Below, in pieces: positions 13,001-24,240 of a DNA stretch of 64,000 bases. Where the stretch lies: the NCBI RefSeq assembly GCF_020379485.1, contig NC_063435.1, forward strand, positions 124,001 through 188,000. The letters are read 5' to 3'. Positions within the stretch are counted from its first letter, which is position 1, and each line of letters opens with the position of its first letter. The notes under the pieces were generated by a model. That model saw only the letters and a program-made list of their open reading frames with translations. It searched no databases and was not told where the DNA came from. The translations under genes were made by a program, and so were the position numbers. Origin of the DNA: Brassica napus (taxonomy: Eukaryota; Streptophyta; Magnoliopsida; Brassicales; Brassicaceae).

Positions 13001-13040
13001 ACCCAGCTTTTCTCGACTTTGGTACTTGTCTGGGCGCCAT
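7076..13040 (-). CDS. Kinesin-7 family motor (CENP-E-like), many exons
   Basis: The start ATG is at 13040 ([13 protein letters not shown]), followed by a Ser-rich N-terminus and [11 protein letters not shown]. Consecutive short exons down the minus strand encode a whole motor domain: the P-loop [12 protein letters not shown] near 12.05-12.10 kb, the switch [13 protein letters not shown] near 10.85 kb, the switch [10 protein letters not shown] near 10.40 kb, and the microtubule-binding [13 protein letters not shown] near 10.12 kb. From about 9.8 to 7.1 kb the exons encode long coiled coils rich in Glu, Leu and Lys (for example [24 protein letters not shown] sequence), ending GHFGT at the TAG. 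The [12 protein letters not shown]-loop and the layout match plant KIN-7 kinesins, and position fits At5g06670 (recalled). N-terminal targeting to an organelle is possible (Ser/Lys/Arg-rich, few acids) but unproven. I did not fix every exon border. Confidence 0.85.
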
Positions 13041-13900
13041 CACAAACCCAAATTCGAACCCTTGCAGAGACTGAAAACACAGAAGAAAGTATGCAGCTTT
13101 TTTATCAAATAAACAAAAGCAACAAGTCTCCTCCTAAAGATATATATACACAATGTACAAACAAGAATGATGCTTTGAGTTTCTAATTAGCTAAAGAATA
13201 GGTACTCCACAGAGCTAGTAGCAAATCGAAACGACAGCGTTTTTAAATGGGCGAGTAACAGGGGACTATTATCTCCTCCTTTAAGATATTACACAATGTA
13301 CAATGTACAGACAAGAACGATGCTTTGAGTTTCTAATTAGCCAAAGACTCCAAATTGTATACAAAGTTAAGCTCAGGAGGTGATAAAGTTCTCAAAACAG
13401 TTCGCTACAAAGGCTCTCTCTTTAGCCAATCATACGGTAGTCCACGAGAAAAAACACATAGAGCTAATAGCAAACTGAAACGACGGTGTTTAATGGAGGG
13501 GGAGTTACACAGCTTACCAGGAAACGCACAAGCTTCAAGCGAATCAGAGAGACTCACAATCGCAGGAAGACGAGTGAGAATTACGAAACTGCCACTACCT
13601 AAGAGCTGAGAACACTTGGACACAAGAAAATGCAAAGTTAGGTCGATTTTATTTTTTTCCACAGATAAAACAAAATAAACGGCCACTAGAGAAAACTCCA
13701 ACACACAAGAGACGAATAACGCCAGAGAGAAAGAAAAAAATGGTTCACCTCTTTCGAGAGAGATTGAATCAATGTAGCATCATCATCGCCTCCGCCGCAG
13801 CCGCTAAAAGCCGAATCGCATGCAAAAGAGAGGAGAGAGAGAAGAGTGAGTGAGAGGGAGAGAGAGTGAGGTGATTACGTAGAAGAGGCGGCACTTAAGA
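13041..13900 (-). promoter_or_regulatory. Kinesin leader/promoter with direct repeat and GA tract
   Basis: Two related segments, about 13130-13262 and 13283-13512, share GATGCTTTGAGTTTCTAATT, AGAGCTA(G/A)TAGCAAA and GAAACGAC(A/G)G(C/T)GTTT in the same order. The second is longer by about 80 bases. A purine-rich (GA)n-type tract spans about 13830-13870, which would be CT-rich in the transcript leader. A splice from a leader exon is likely but was not resolved. Confidence 0.45.
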
Positions 13901-15169
13901 GAAGTATCATTATCACTAATCAGTTAGTTGATTGCGATTATTTGCATAAAGAGGATTTACTTTCAAAGCCTCTCTCTCTGCTTGCCTTTGAAGCGATTAT
14001 TATTATAATTAGCTTAATCCTTAAACCCAATTGTTTATTGAGTCATTATCCTTGGAAACTGTAATATCATATAAACCCAAAAAAAAACATCATAAAGGTG
14101 CTGGAGAGAGATAGAGAGAGATGAGGAAGAGTACATACATGTATTTCAGTATTTATGTGAGTATTTAAGTACAAATGTGTATATTTATAGGTGTCATTTC
14201 TAAATTGTGTGCAAGGCATTAACTCACATATGATAAGATATTTAAGTAAATAGAATCTAAGTGTATTAATGGGTATCCGATGAGAATTTAGCATAAAAAT
14301 GGATATTTAGATATTTATCTACGGTTAAGGGGAAAATATTAGTTAGAGGAAATATTTTGTGGTCAATTATTCCTTCTGTTTCATACAGATCCTCATTTTG
14401 AGATTTTCACAAAAAAATTTAAAATTATTATAAAATCATTTTTACCTTTTATCCATAAATAATAATATTTTCTCAATTAATAGTTTTTCCGTTGCATTTT
14501 AAATGTTGTTGTAAACTTTAAAAAATATTTCATTATCAGTACCATTTTCTAACTTTAACAAAAATATTTGATATTTTTTCTATTTTATCATGTCTTTCGA
14601 TTCATGAATCAGTAAAATCAAATAAAACAATATATTAATTAAGAGTATAACATATAAAACAAAACGAAAAGAGTATATAAATAAATGAGGTGAAATGAAT
14701 AAAGTATATAAATAAACTAGTAGCTCATTCTTTGCTACCTTTTCGGTTTTAAATAAAAATTGTAAATGCTTTTTTAATAGAACAATGAAGAAACAATTTT
14801 CTGTTCAATTTATTTCCTTAATATGCTGATCAATCACAAGCTAGCAATTATCTATTATAGAATTTTATTTTTATTTCTTCCGTTTCATAAAGATAGACTT
14901 TTCAAGTTTTCATACATATTAATAAAACACGTTAAATCACTATAATAAATGTATCATTTTCTAAAATTTTCAATATCTTTTAACAAATTTTATTAATGTT
15001 TTTTTAACATATAAAATCACACATAATATTTTCCCCCAATATTTTTGGATTGCAAATAATTTCAATTGCCCGCCGAGGAAAGTCCAAAAGAGAGCCGAGC
15101 CCATCTCATCGCGGCGCCTCCCCTCACCACTTCACTCTGCAAATCGCAAAAACACAAAATCCAATAACA
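13901..15169. other. Shared divergent spacer of kinesin and GCP3 genes
   Basis: About 1.2 kb between two divergently transcribed genes. It is very AT-rich. Two MITE-end-like segments in the same direction, CTTCTGTTTCATACAGAT near 14373 and CTTCCGTTTCATAAAGATAG near 14878, resemble Tc1/mariner-type MITE termini. No matching opposite ends are clear, so I do not call elements. Confidence 0.5.
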
Positions 15170-17749
15170 ATGAAAAACGAAGAAGAAGAAAGAGTAGTAA
15201 TGGAAGAAGACGATCAGCAAAAAGCATCAGATCTAGTCCACGAGCTCGTCCTCCGCCTCCTCTCCCAAAACCCCCAAACCCCCAACCCCGATCCCTCCTC
15301 CCCTACCTTCCTCAAAACCCTCCGCTTCGCCCACCGCATCCTCCGCAGCCGCCTCACCCCCTCCGTCTCCCCCGACGCCGCCGCCATCGCCGAGTCCCTC
15401 AAACGCCGCCTCGCCACCCAGGGCAAATCCTCCGACGCCCTCGCCTTCGCCGATCTCTACGCCAAGTTCGCCTCCAAAACGGGCCCCGGCAGCGTCAACA
15501 ACAAGTGGTCCCTCCTCTACCTCCTCCGAATCGTCTCCGAGGATAACAAACTCGATTCGTCGCTCCTGTTGCCCAATCTCAACGCCGCCGTTTCATCGTC
15601 GTTAGGTAACAAGAAAACTAACGGAGTTCTGTTAGTTACTAAAGATCCCGAGAATCTTCGTGACGTGGCGTTTCGAGAGTACGCGAATCTAATTAAAGAA
15701 GAGAACGAAGTCACCGAGGAGGTTTTAGTTAGAGATGTGTTGTACGCTTGCCAAGGCATCGATGGGAAGTACGTTAAGTTCAACAGCGAGATCGACGGTT
15801 ACGCGGTGGTTGATTACATTAATACCCCTCGCGCTACCAGGACTATGGTTCGCACCCTCTCCGAGCTAGGCTGGTTGTTCAAGAAAGTCAAAAGTTTCAT
15901 ATCCGAGAGCATGGATGAGGATGTTGGTACCGTTGGACAAGCCTTTTGCGCGGCGTTGCAGGATGAGTTATCTGATTACTATAAGTTATTAGCTGTGTTA
16001 GAAGCTCAGGGGATGAATCCTATCCCTTTGGTTTCTGAATCTGCTGGTGGGAGTAGTAGTTACCTTTCCTTGAGGAGGTTGTCTGTTTGGTTCGCGGAGC
16101 CGAAGGTGAAGATGAGGCTGATGGCGGTTTTGGTTGATAAGTGTAGAGTGCTGAGAGGGGGAGCAATGGCTGGGGCGATTCATCTGCACGCGCAGCATGG
16201 TGATCCGCTTGTTCATGATTTTATGATGAGTCTGCTGAGGTGTGTGTGTTCTCCGTTGTTCGAAATGGTGAGGAGCTGGGTGCTGGAAGGGGAGCTGGAG
16301 GATAGTTTCGGCGAGTTCTTTGTTGTTAGCCACCCTGTTAAAGTGGATTTGCTTTGGAGGGAAGGGTATAACCTTCACCATGGGATGCTCCCGTCCTTTA
16401 TCTCTCCGAGCTTAGCTCAGAGGATTCTGAGGACTGGGAAGTCTATAAACTTTCTTCGTGTTTGCTGCGACGACCACGGATGGGCAGATGCTGCTTCGGA
16501 AGCAGCAGCTGCCTCCGGGACGACGACTAGGAGAGGAGGGATTGGGTATGGGGAGACTGACGCCCTTGAGCATCTTGTCGCCGAGGCGGCGAAGAGAATT
16601 GATAAGCGTCTGTTGGATGTTTTGTATGAGAGGTATAAGTTTAAGGAGCATTGTCTAGCGATAAAGCGGTATCTACTGCTTGGTCAAGGTGACTTTGTGC
16701 AGTACTTGATGGATATTGTGGGACCTAAGCTCTCTGAGCCGGCGAATAATATTAGCTCCTTTGAGCTCGCTGGGTTTCTCGAAGCTGCGGTTCGAGCGTC
16801 TAACGCGCAGTACGATGACCGCGACGTGCTAGACAGGTTGAAAGTGAAGATGATGCCACACGGGAGTGGAGACAGAGGCTGGGATGTGTTCTCGTTGGAG
16901 TACGAGGCAAGAGCTCCGTTGGATACTGTCTTTACAGAGTCTGTTCTGTCGAAGTACCTGAGAGTGTTTAATTTCCTCTGGAGGTTGAAAAGGGTGGAAC
17001 ACGCTCTCATCGGGATTTGGAAGACTATGAAACCGAACTGCATCACTTCGAACTCGTTCGCGAAGCTCCAAAGTTCGGTGAAGCTGCAGCTTCTCTCGGC
17101 GCTGAGGAGGTGCCAGGTTCTTTGGAATGAGATGAACCATTTCGTTACCAACTTTCAGTATTACATCATGTTCGAGGTGTTGGAGGTGTCGTGGTGTAAT
17201 TTTGCAAAAGAGATGGAAGCTGCTAAAGACCTTGATGATCTTTTGGCAGCGCATGAGAAGTACCTCAACTCCATCGTTGGGAAGTCTCTTCTCGGTGAAG
17301 AGTCTCAGACCATACGCAAATCGCTTTTCGTCCTCTTTGAGCTTATATTAAGGTTCAGGAGTCACGCAGATCGTTTGTATGAAGGGATCTACGAGCTCCA
17401 AATAAGGTAACTTTTGTTTTAGATTTATTTATAATTGACAAAAGAGTTATATAGTTAACCCCCTTTTGCCTGCAGAACTAAAGAACCGGGACGAGAGAGA
17501 AACAAAACGCAAGACTCATCAAGTTCATGGATCAGTGAGGGCAGAAAGGCCATAACACAGCGTGCTGGAGAGTTTCTTCAAAGCATGAGTCAAGACATGG
17601 ACAGTATCGCAAAGGAGTACACAACCTCACTAGATGCGTTCCTGTCTCTTTTGCCGCTCCAGCAATCTGTAGATCTCAAATTCCTCTTCTTCCGGCTTGA
17701 CTTCACCGAGTTCTACAGCCGGTTGCATTCCAAAGGAAGAGAAAGTTGA
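15170..17749 (+). CDS. GCP3: Gamma-tubulin complex component 3 (GCP3/SPC98)
   Basis: Two exons, 15170-17406 and 17476-17749, join across a 69-base GT..AG intron to give 836 residues, close to the Arabidopsis protein (about 838). The start is the ATG beginning MKNEEEERVVMEEDDQQKAS; the frame runs open further upstream but without another ATG. The N-terminal Spc97/Spc98 half (ELSDYYKLLAVLEAQGMNP, LMAVLVDKCRVLRGGAMAGA) and the C-terminal gamma-tubulin-binding half (VFNFLWRLKRVEHALIGIWK, LNEMNHFVTNFQYYIMFEVL-like) are complete. GCP3 with GCP2 and gamma-tubulin forms the small complex that nucleates cortical, spindle and phragmoplast microtubules. Codons in roughly the first 450 bases are strongly C-rich (CTC, TCC, GCC) compared with the rest. 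Position fits At5g06680 (recalled). Confidence 0.95.
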
Positions 17750-18544
17750 AAAAAAAGGAAAAATCCGAGTTTAGTGTCGAAAAGCATATTCCACAGTAGC
17801 GAGAGGAGAAGACATGCTCTGCTCTGACTAACCGTTTGACTGCAGAGGAAATTTTTCTTGAATCTAGGTGCGTGGAAGAATCTGTTTCTTATTTTGTGAG
17901 ACTGCCTCGTAGATTGTTGTTTCCAAGGGTTTGAGATTGGGGAAACATATTCTTTGTGTTGGTAAAATGGGAAAGGTTTGTGTTTGAATTTGATCTGCAG
18001 CTTTTAGTTTTCTTTGTTTTTTTTTTCTCCATGTGGTTTTCTGTAAAGCTCTATTTGAGAGCTTTCGCTGATTTGTATGATTTGCTTCATGAATCATGAT
18101 TTGGTTTATTGATATAAGAATTAGTTGTGTTGATAATATTGTGTATATTTTCCTTGCTGTTAATGGCTCACAAGCACTCTTGAGTTTTGGCACTCTAAAA
18201 GCTTGTGTGGCCACGGTCTGAGATCCAGCATTGGCAATGATTAGCTCACTGCGGTTTGAAACTGCGCAAGGCTCTCTTCTCAAGAAAGTCTAGGTGTGTC
18301 GTTGATCTTGTTTTATCACTTGGTTAACGCACACCTTTAAGAGCCACATAAGGCATGAACTTCTCATTCCCATTGATCTTTGTTACTGTTAGTGAAGCAG
18401 ATAAAGAAGATTTTATGTTTTGGTGAGAGTTTATATCTCGGAAGTTGAAAGCAAGACTCAAATGTCACGGTTTGTCAGTTATTTGGTAAGTGGAGACAAT
18501 CAGACAACAAATTGGGGGCTTACCAAAAAAAAAAAATTGGAAAA
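17750..18544. other. 3' region of GCP3 and spacer before the tRNA gene
   Basis: It presumably carries the GCP3 3'UTR. Reading frames here are short and show no known domain. An A-run at about 18524-18535 is the T-tract terminator for the minus-strand tRNA gene. Confidence 0.55.
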
Positions 18545-18626
18545 CGTCGCCTGAGAGATTCGAACTCTCGCGGGGAAACCCCATGTACTTAGCAGGCACA
18601 CGCCTTAACCACTCGGCCAAAGCGAC
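18545..18626 (-). tRNA. tRNA-Ser (anticodon GCU)
   Basis: The minus strand reads as an 82-base type II tRNA. The acceptor stem GTCGCTT pairs with AGGCGAC and has discriminator G. The D-arm box A is TGGCCGAGTGGTTAAGGCG, the anticodon loop is CTGCTAA with GCT, the long variable arm is TGGGGTTTCCCCGC, and the T-arm box B is GAGTTCGAATCTC. No CCA is encoded, as expected in the nucleus. It reads AGC/AGU serine codons. A run of T on the transcribed strand just downstream (18535-18524) is the Pol III terminator. Confidence 0.96.
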
Positions 18627-19456
18627 GGTTGTGTTTGACGTGACGAAAGTAAAGTACTAAACGCTTTAACATATCCCTCCAAGCCCATTCCTTCTTAACA
18701 AACCTTCCACCTAACTTTTGATTATCTACCAAATCAAGAGTCAAGGCATATTTAAGTTTTGATCGTTGTCTTCTCGATCTTTCTTTCTTTTTGTAAGGTC
18801 CATTTATAGACCACATAGCTTTTGAACCACATACTCTAATTACCATTAAAGCTATGTATATATTGAAGAACAAAGTTATCATTTGGATATATATGTGGCT
18901 TTTATTACTTCGATTCAAATCATCAAACTCTATGGATACAAGCATATGTTTTAAGATAACTGAATATAGATTGTCATTTTAACCAGATGTAAACACAGTA
19001 ATCTATAAGCTAAATCGTTAGATAATATTACAAAAAATACTACTCTACACTTATGACTACACCGTACAAAGGTGTACGGTGTTATTAAGCTCCTTAACCA
19101 ATTCGCATTAGTCCAACAACTATTCTTTAGGGGTTTGAACACGAGCCATATAGAGATATGAAAACCAATAAATTTAAAAAAGTTGAATCTCGAACCACCG
19201 ACATGCACTTTGAAATTTGCATTGTAGATTTGTAGTAATTAACCACTAAATCAAGGTGGTGTTTTAATAGAAACTCTCCACTTTAAGTCATTCCATTAAC
19301 GGTGTCGTTATAAAAAAAGTGTTCTTTCATATATCATAGTTTAAGACACATCTCTGCAACTTCTTTCTCTCTCCAACCACCAAAAAAACACTTGTCACGC
19401 GCCAAGAACAGAAGAACTCACATTCCCACATTCTCTGTGGACTGTTCTCTCCCTAC
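18627..19456. other. Spacer and TBR promoter/leader
   Basis: AT-rich sequence without a supported gene. A small perfect palindrome, ACACCGTAC..GTACGGTGT, lies at about 19060-19082. The last ~130 bases (CT-rich, TTCTTTCTCTCTCC) look like the leader of the TBR gene. Confidence 0.5.
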
Positions 19457-21672
19457 ATGGCGTCGAACGCCGTCAAATACATGCCGATTCACGGCGGAAC
19501 AACACCAGCCGAAACAAGAAGCTTCTTCTCCGCCGTGAAACCGATAAAAACTTCAACTTTCGTTTACGCATTTGTAATCACATTCGTCTCGTTCACTCTA
19601 TTCCTTGCCTTTTTCAGCCCTTCTCCGAACTCATCTTCTCCTTGGTCCTTCTCCACCACTACTCCTTCATCAGACAACAACACTTCAGGATCTCACTTCT
19701 CTTCCATTTTCTCCTACATTGGCAAAAACAGTACTTTACAAGCACCGGCGCCGGAGAATCTCACTCCGGTTGATAAAGCCACTACCTTTGAATCTCCCAA
19801 CGTAAACAGAACCAACCCGTCACAACCTCTGGTTTCAGATAAATCTCCGACACTAACCAGCGATGATGTTCGAAACCAGACAGCAGCTCCTTCGCGGTCG
19901 GAAGCACCCGTGTCGGTTGATGTGACGGCCAGCTCCAGCTCGTCAGTGAAACAAGAGGTGGAGAAATGGAGTGAGTCTCTGAAGAACTGTGAGTTCTTCG
20001 ACGGTGAATGGATCAAGGATGATACGTACCCGCTTTACGAACCAGGTTCCTGTAAGATTGTCGATGAACAGTTTAACTGTATTTCAAACGGAAGACCCGA
20101 CAAAGATTTTCAGAAACTGAAGTGGAAACCTAAGACATGTACTTTACCAAGGTACGTTAATAATTAATTTCTAATACTAGTTTCAAAAAAAATGTATTTT
20201 ATAATTTTCAACATATTGAGAAACTATAGTAAATTTTGATTATCAATATATATTTTTGTAATTAGCTGTTTTCTGTAATTAGTTATTTTCATTATTTTAA
20301 CCAATAAAATTTTAATAAACATAATTATATTTTAATAAATTTATAATTTATCATTAAATAATGTATTGAAATATAAAAAATGTATCATGCCGACAAAAAA
20401 TTACATTAATTTCTAATAATAGATTAATATATAATGAAAATGAAGGTTAAATGGAGGTATTATGCTGGAGATGCTTAGAGGAAGAAGGCTAGCGTTTGTG
20501 GGAGACTCTCTGAATAGGAACATGTGGGAGTCTCTGGTTTGTATGCTAAAAGGATCAGTGAAAGATGAGAGTAAGGTGTACGAAGCTAGAGGAAGATATC
20601 ATTTTCGTGGGGAGGCTGAGTACTCCTTCGTCTTCCAGGTACATGCTGCTTCATTTCTCTTACACCAATTCATTTTCTAAATCTGGTTTATGTCTTTTTA
20701 TTTGATAGGATTATAACTGCACGGTAGAGTTCTTTGTTTCACCGTTCTTGGTTCAAGAATCAGAGATTGTTGATAAGAAAGGAACAAAGAAGGAGACTCT
20801 TCGGCTGGATTTGATTGGGAAGTCCTCAGAGCAATACAAAGGAGCTGATATCATTGTCTTTAATACTGGACATTGGTGGACTCATGAGAAAACATCCAAA
20901 GGGTAAAATCTATAATGAGAGTTGTTCTCTCTTTGTGTTGTATAATGTAGAAATGATGTTTTGGTGTGTTGTTTTAAAAGGGAGGATTATTATCAAGAAG
21001 GAAGCAATGTATATCATGAACTCGCTGTACTTGAAGCTTTCCGTAAAGCTTTGACTACATGGGGTCGATGGGTTGAGAAGAATGTCAATCCTGAGAAGTC
21101 CCTTGTTTTCTTCCGGGGCTATTCCGCCACACATTTCAGGTACTGTCTTTGGCACCGCCGGTCCTGAAATTTTGGAGGCTATATTCAATTTAGTAAAATT
21201 TATGTAAATAATTTATTTATTTTTATAAATGTGGGACTTATACGTCAATGGTTCACTAGCCTATTATCGGACTAACGTCTCTGATAGGAATCTAAGGTCT
21301 CACTTGATGTTTAAACAAATTGATTTGCTTTGCAGTGGTGGGCAATGGAACTCAGGAGGAGCATGCGATAGTGAAACAGAACCAATCAAGAACGAGACAT
21401 ATCTAACACCGTACCCGTCCAAAATGAAGGTGCTAGAGAGTGTGTTAAAGGGTATGAGAACTCCAGTAACGTATCTAAACATCACCAGATTAACTGACTA
21501 CAGAAAGGACGGGCACCCATCAGTGTACCGGAAACAAATCTTATCGGACGAAGAGAAGAAGACACCGTTGTTGTACCAAGACTGCAGCCACTGGTGCCTC
21601 CCAGGAGTTCCAGACTCTTGGAACGAGATCCTCTACGCCGAGCTGCTCCTCAAACTCAACCAGCTTGGCTAA
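19457..21672 (+). CDS. TBR: TRICHOME BIREFRINGENCE, wall polysaccharide O-acetyltransferase family
   Basis: Five exons (19457-20151, 20446-20638, 20709-20902, 20981-21139, 21336-21672) give 525 residues in one frame. Order: a cytosolic N-terminus, one membrane anchor (about 34-53, FVYAFVITFVSFTLFLAFF), a Ser/Thr-rich lumenal linker, the PMR5N Cys-rich domain (CEFFDGEWIKDDTYPLYEPG onward), then the DUF231/PC-esterase domain. The GDS motif (FVGDSLNRNMWESL) and the DxxH motif (DCSHWCLPGVPDSWNE) are intact, giving the Ser and Asp-His of the GDSL-type active site. Such Golgi proteins O-acetylate wall polymers. TBR is needed for crystalline cellulose in trichomes and affects pectin esterification. 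The protein is shorter than Arabidopsis TBR (about 608), with the loss in the linker. Position fits At5g06700 (recalled). Confidence 0.92.
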
Positions 21673-22211
21673 ACACTACGGCACCTCCAACATTTGTTTG
21701 ATCTCTCAATACACTTTATTTTTCTATTTGTTTGTTAAAAAAATGATTATACAAAATGTCTAGAGTACAGGAAAAGATAAGATTTGTTGTAAATTCTTTT
21801 GTCACTACGGTTACTATATTAAAGCTCTAAAAGAGAAGTTACATTTTTAGTTATGTTTGAATATCTAAATATACAAAAAATGGTTTTGCAATTGTTATGT
21901 ATATGAGGTAGCAGAGCAGTGTTTTTTTTGCTTAAATTTTTTTTGAATTAAAGTTTTAGTGTTAGTGAATAAGTTGTACTAGCTCACTTATTTTCTTGAG
22001 ATGGTCTAAAAGTAATGGTGTCTTAATTTTTCATATAAAGTGAAGGATATACCTACAGTTTTGTAACTAAAATCAACATGTTAGTACAAAATCCATCCTT
22101 TATAAAAGTTACAATTCCACAACATCAGTGTTCTTTCTTTCCTCTTTTAACATAATAAATTAATATCTGTGGGAGTAAAGATAATAAATGTTGAAAAATA
22201 ACATTTTATTT
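21673..22211. other. Convergent 3' spacer of TBR and PP2C genes
   Basis: About 540 bases of AT-rich sequence between two convergent genes. It holds their 3' ends, and no further gene is visible. Confidence 0.6.
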
Positions 22212-24065
22212 TTAAGAAAAGAAGATACTGAACTTGGAAGGTCCAACGGTACGAGAGAAACCTTTAACGGAGAGCTCAGGAACAGTAGCTTTCTCCACCA
22301 TAAGAAGCTCACTGTCCACAAACACCACAACCACCGTTATATCATCATGAAAGAATCTCCTCACTCCCCTCTCCACTTTCTTCAAATCATCATACCTCAT
22401 CTCCCTCTTCTTCGCAGCTATGCTCATCGCTCTCCTCACCAGCCTCCTCGCTATCCCGGGACGAGGATGTTTGTTCACTATCTCCACAGCTTGCTGGTTG
22501 CTCATCTGCTCCCACAGCCCATCCGACGCGAATATCACAAACTTATCGCTCGTTTGCAAGACTCTCGTGTAGACGCACGGCTCTGCCGATAGGACCGGTC
22601 TTTGCAGCCGTTCGGTGAGATGGAACTTTGGAAACGAAGGATCGAGAGAGAACTCGGGGCGCTTCAAGTACGCGTCCCCTATCGATCTAGACACCTGGAT
22701 GATGCCTTTGATGCGCCACACGCCGTGTTTGAGGACAACGATGTGGGGATCGTCCGGATGCAAAGACTTGAGCTCTTGTCTTACTTCTTCCAAAGCAGCA
22801 TTGTGATCACTAGTCAGCTGCTCGGCTGCAATCTTGTTTGATCTATTAGTACTGCTCATGGAACCAAGAACAGCGCGGGAGTCTCCAACGTTGGCGATAA
22901 GCAAGGTTCCTTTCCAGATAACTCCGACCAGACAGCAAGATCCAACGGCTGCTATTAACGGTTTTAACGAGCAAGTTCTTCTCACGAGCGTGAGGAAACC
23001 TTCCTCGGTTGCGGAATATGCAGCTTTAAGAGTCTCCTCTGTAATGGTGCCATGTTCTTTAGAAACTCCTGAAAAGGAAAAGTTTAATCAAGAAGCTGAC
23101 AAAAGGAACAAGACAAAGGTTCAGACAAGTTTTTTTTTGGACCAAGAAAAAGGTTCAGACAAGTTTTTTTTTTTTGATAATCCAGGATATCCGAACCCGA
23201 AGGTCTGACTAATTTCCTGGGGGCCAGCTCTACCGATGACAGGCAAACCCGGTTGCTCTACGTGGAAATTAAGTACCCACACTGCCTTACCACACAAATG
23301 GGTAAATCTAAATGGTAGGTTTCGAACCATAGACGCTTAACACCTTTCCGAACCTGCTGTACTGATGACAGCAGGCAAGTCCGGTTGTTCTACGTGGGAG
23401 TTAAATACCTATGCCGCCTAACCACCCAAAATGGATAAATTTAAGTGGTAAATTTCAAACCCGGGGACGCTTAGCACATTTCCCAATTTTCCACAACATC
23501 CGACTACATACGCGTGGTTAGGTTCAAACAAGTTGCAACAGACAAAGCTATACAAACCAATCAAGAAACAAACAAACAAACAAAACAGAGAAAGAGAGAC
23601 AAAGTCAAAAGATAATCTGCCAAAAGAAGAGTTTTGTAATCTTCACTAGACAGCTCATCAAGTGTCAAGCAAGTTGTCTAAAGTCAATATTCAGTTCACT
23701 GTTCATCAAAGACAAAAGACTCAGTTCCAGAGAGAAAGAGACTAACTCATCAGATGTCCAAAGAGATGGTCAGAGATGTATCTAGAAGCCTCAGGACCAC
23801 CATGACCATCATAGACACCAACAAAGACAGCTCCCTTCCCTGTCTCCACCTGGCTATGATCCTCAACGACCTCATTAGCTTGCACGACAGCCATGGAGAA
23901 ATCACCGAATGAATGCCTCTCAAGCTCCCTAGACCAAAGCAGCGAGTCACCTCCAGAGGAGTCTTCGTGATCATCTTCTTCATCATCGTCATCTCTGTTC
24001 ATACGACCGTACCGACGCATCGGCCGCAGACAAAACAGAGCCATCCTTGCTAACCAGGAGAACAT
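22212..24065 (-). CDS. APD8: Protein phosphatase 2C, clade D (APD8/PP2C68 type)
   Basis: Two exons on the minus strand, 24065-23747 and 23068-22212, join through a 678-base intron (A|GA junction, R-V-S-K-E) to 391 residues. Start chosen at [15 protein letters not shown]; eight codons further upstream are in frame but not conserved in the family. PP2C metal-site motifs are complete: [27 protein letters not shown] and HDDITVVVV. It is a Mg/Mn-dependent Ser/Thr phosphatase. Clade D members act at the plasma membrane or nucleus, and several (PP2C.D) dephosphorylate plasma-membrane H+-ATPases in SAUR-controlled growth. The role of this member is inferred from the clade only. The acidic run after MRRYGRMNR is typical. 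Position fits At5g06750 (recalled). Confidence 0.92.
23164..23483 (-). mobile_element. Dimeric SINE-like retroposon in the PP2C intron
   Basis: Reading the minus strand, two related ~134-base units follow each other (23483-23350, then 23349 to about 23215). Each begins GGAAA(T/G)GTG(C/T)TAAGCGTC and contains ACGTAGA(A/G)CAACCGG. A tail follows (GGTTCGGATATCCTGGATTA) that ends in an A-run at 23175-23164. The second unit holds GGTTCGAAACC, a perfect Pol III box B, and GTGTTAAGCG could act as a weak box A. A dimeric body, box B and an A-tail suggest a tRNA-related SINE dimer. It lies antisense to nothing: same strand as the host gene, inside its intron. Family name unknown. Confidence 0.5.
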
Positions 24066-24204
24066 TCCCTCATTTGCCTCTCCCCTCACACGGCGGAAGA
24101 GGGATCTCTGTGGTGTGTTTTGGGGGAAGATAGAAAAAAAGTATGTGGTGGATCGAAGTTGCAGACAAGGTGAAGAGGAAAACGAAGCAAAGACTTTCGC
24201 TTTG

Positions 24205-24240
24205 GTCTTTAGAGAGAGAGAGAGAGAGAGTGAGAGAGTA
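24205..24240. repeat. (GA)n/(CT)n microsatellite in the PP2C leader
   Basis: An uninterrupted GA run on the plus strand (about 24212-24231) reads as CT in the PP2C transcript, about 150 bases upstream of the ATG. CT-rich leaders and promoters are common in plants. Confidence 0.7.

Noticed and set aside
14370..14910. MITE in the kinesin/GCP3 spacer
   Set aside because: Two MITE-end-like sequences face the same way and no paired inverted end or target duplication was found.
15050..15169. Upstream extension of the GCP3 frame
   Set aside because: It begins with TTG, contains no ATG, and is not conserved in GCP3. The ATG at 15170 starts the known N-terminus.
15998..17254. Antisense frames over GCP3 (up to 155 codons)
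   Set aside because: Mirror frames of a GC-rich coding exon; no domain or splice logic.
17864..18283. 139-codon minus-strand frame downstream of GCP3
   Set aside because: No recognisable domain, lies in likely 3'UTR, low-complexity Lys/Gln/Thr content.
19059..19083. Palindrome ACACCGTAC/GTACGGTGT
   Set aside because: Short, isolated and without a neighbouring gene start or element end; may be chance.
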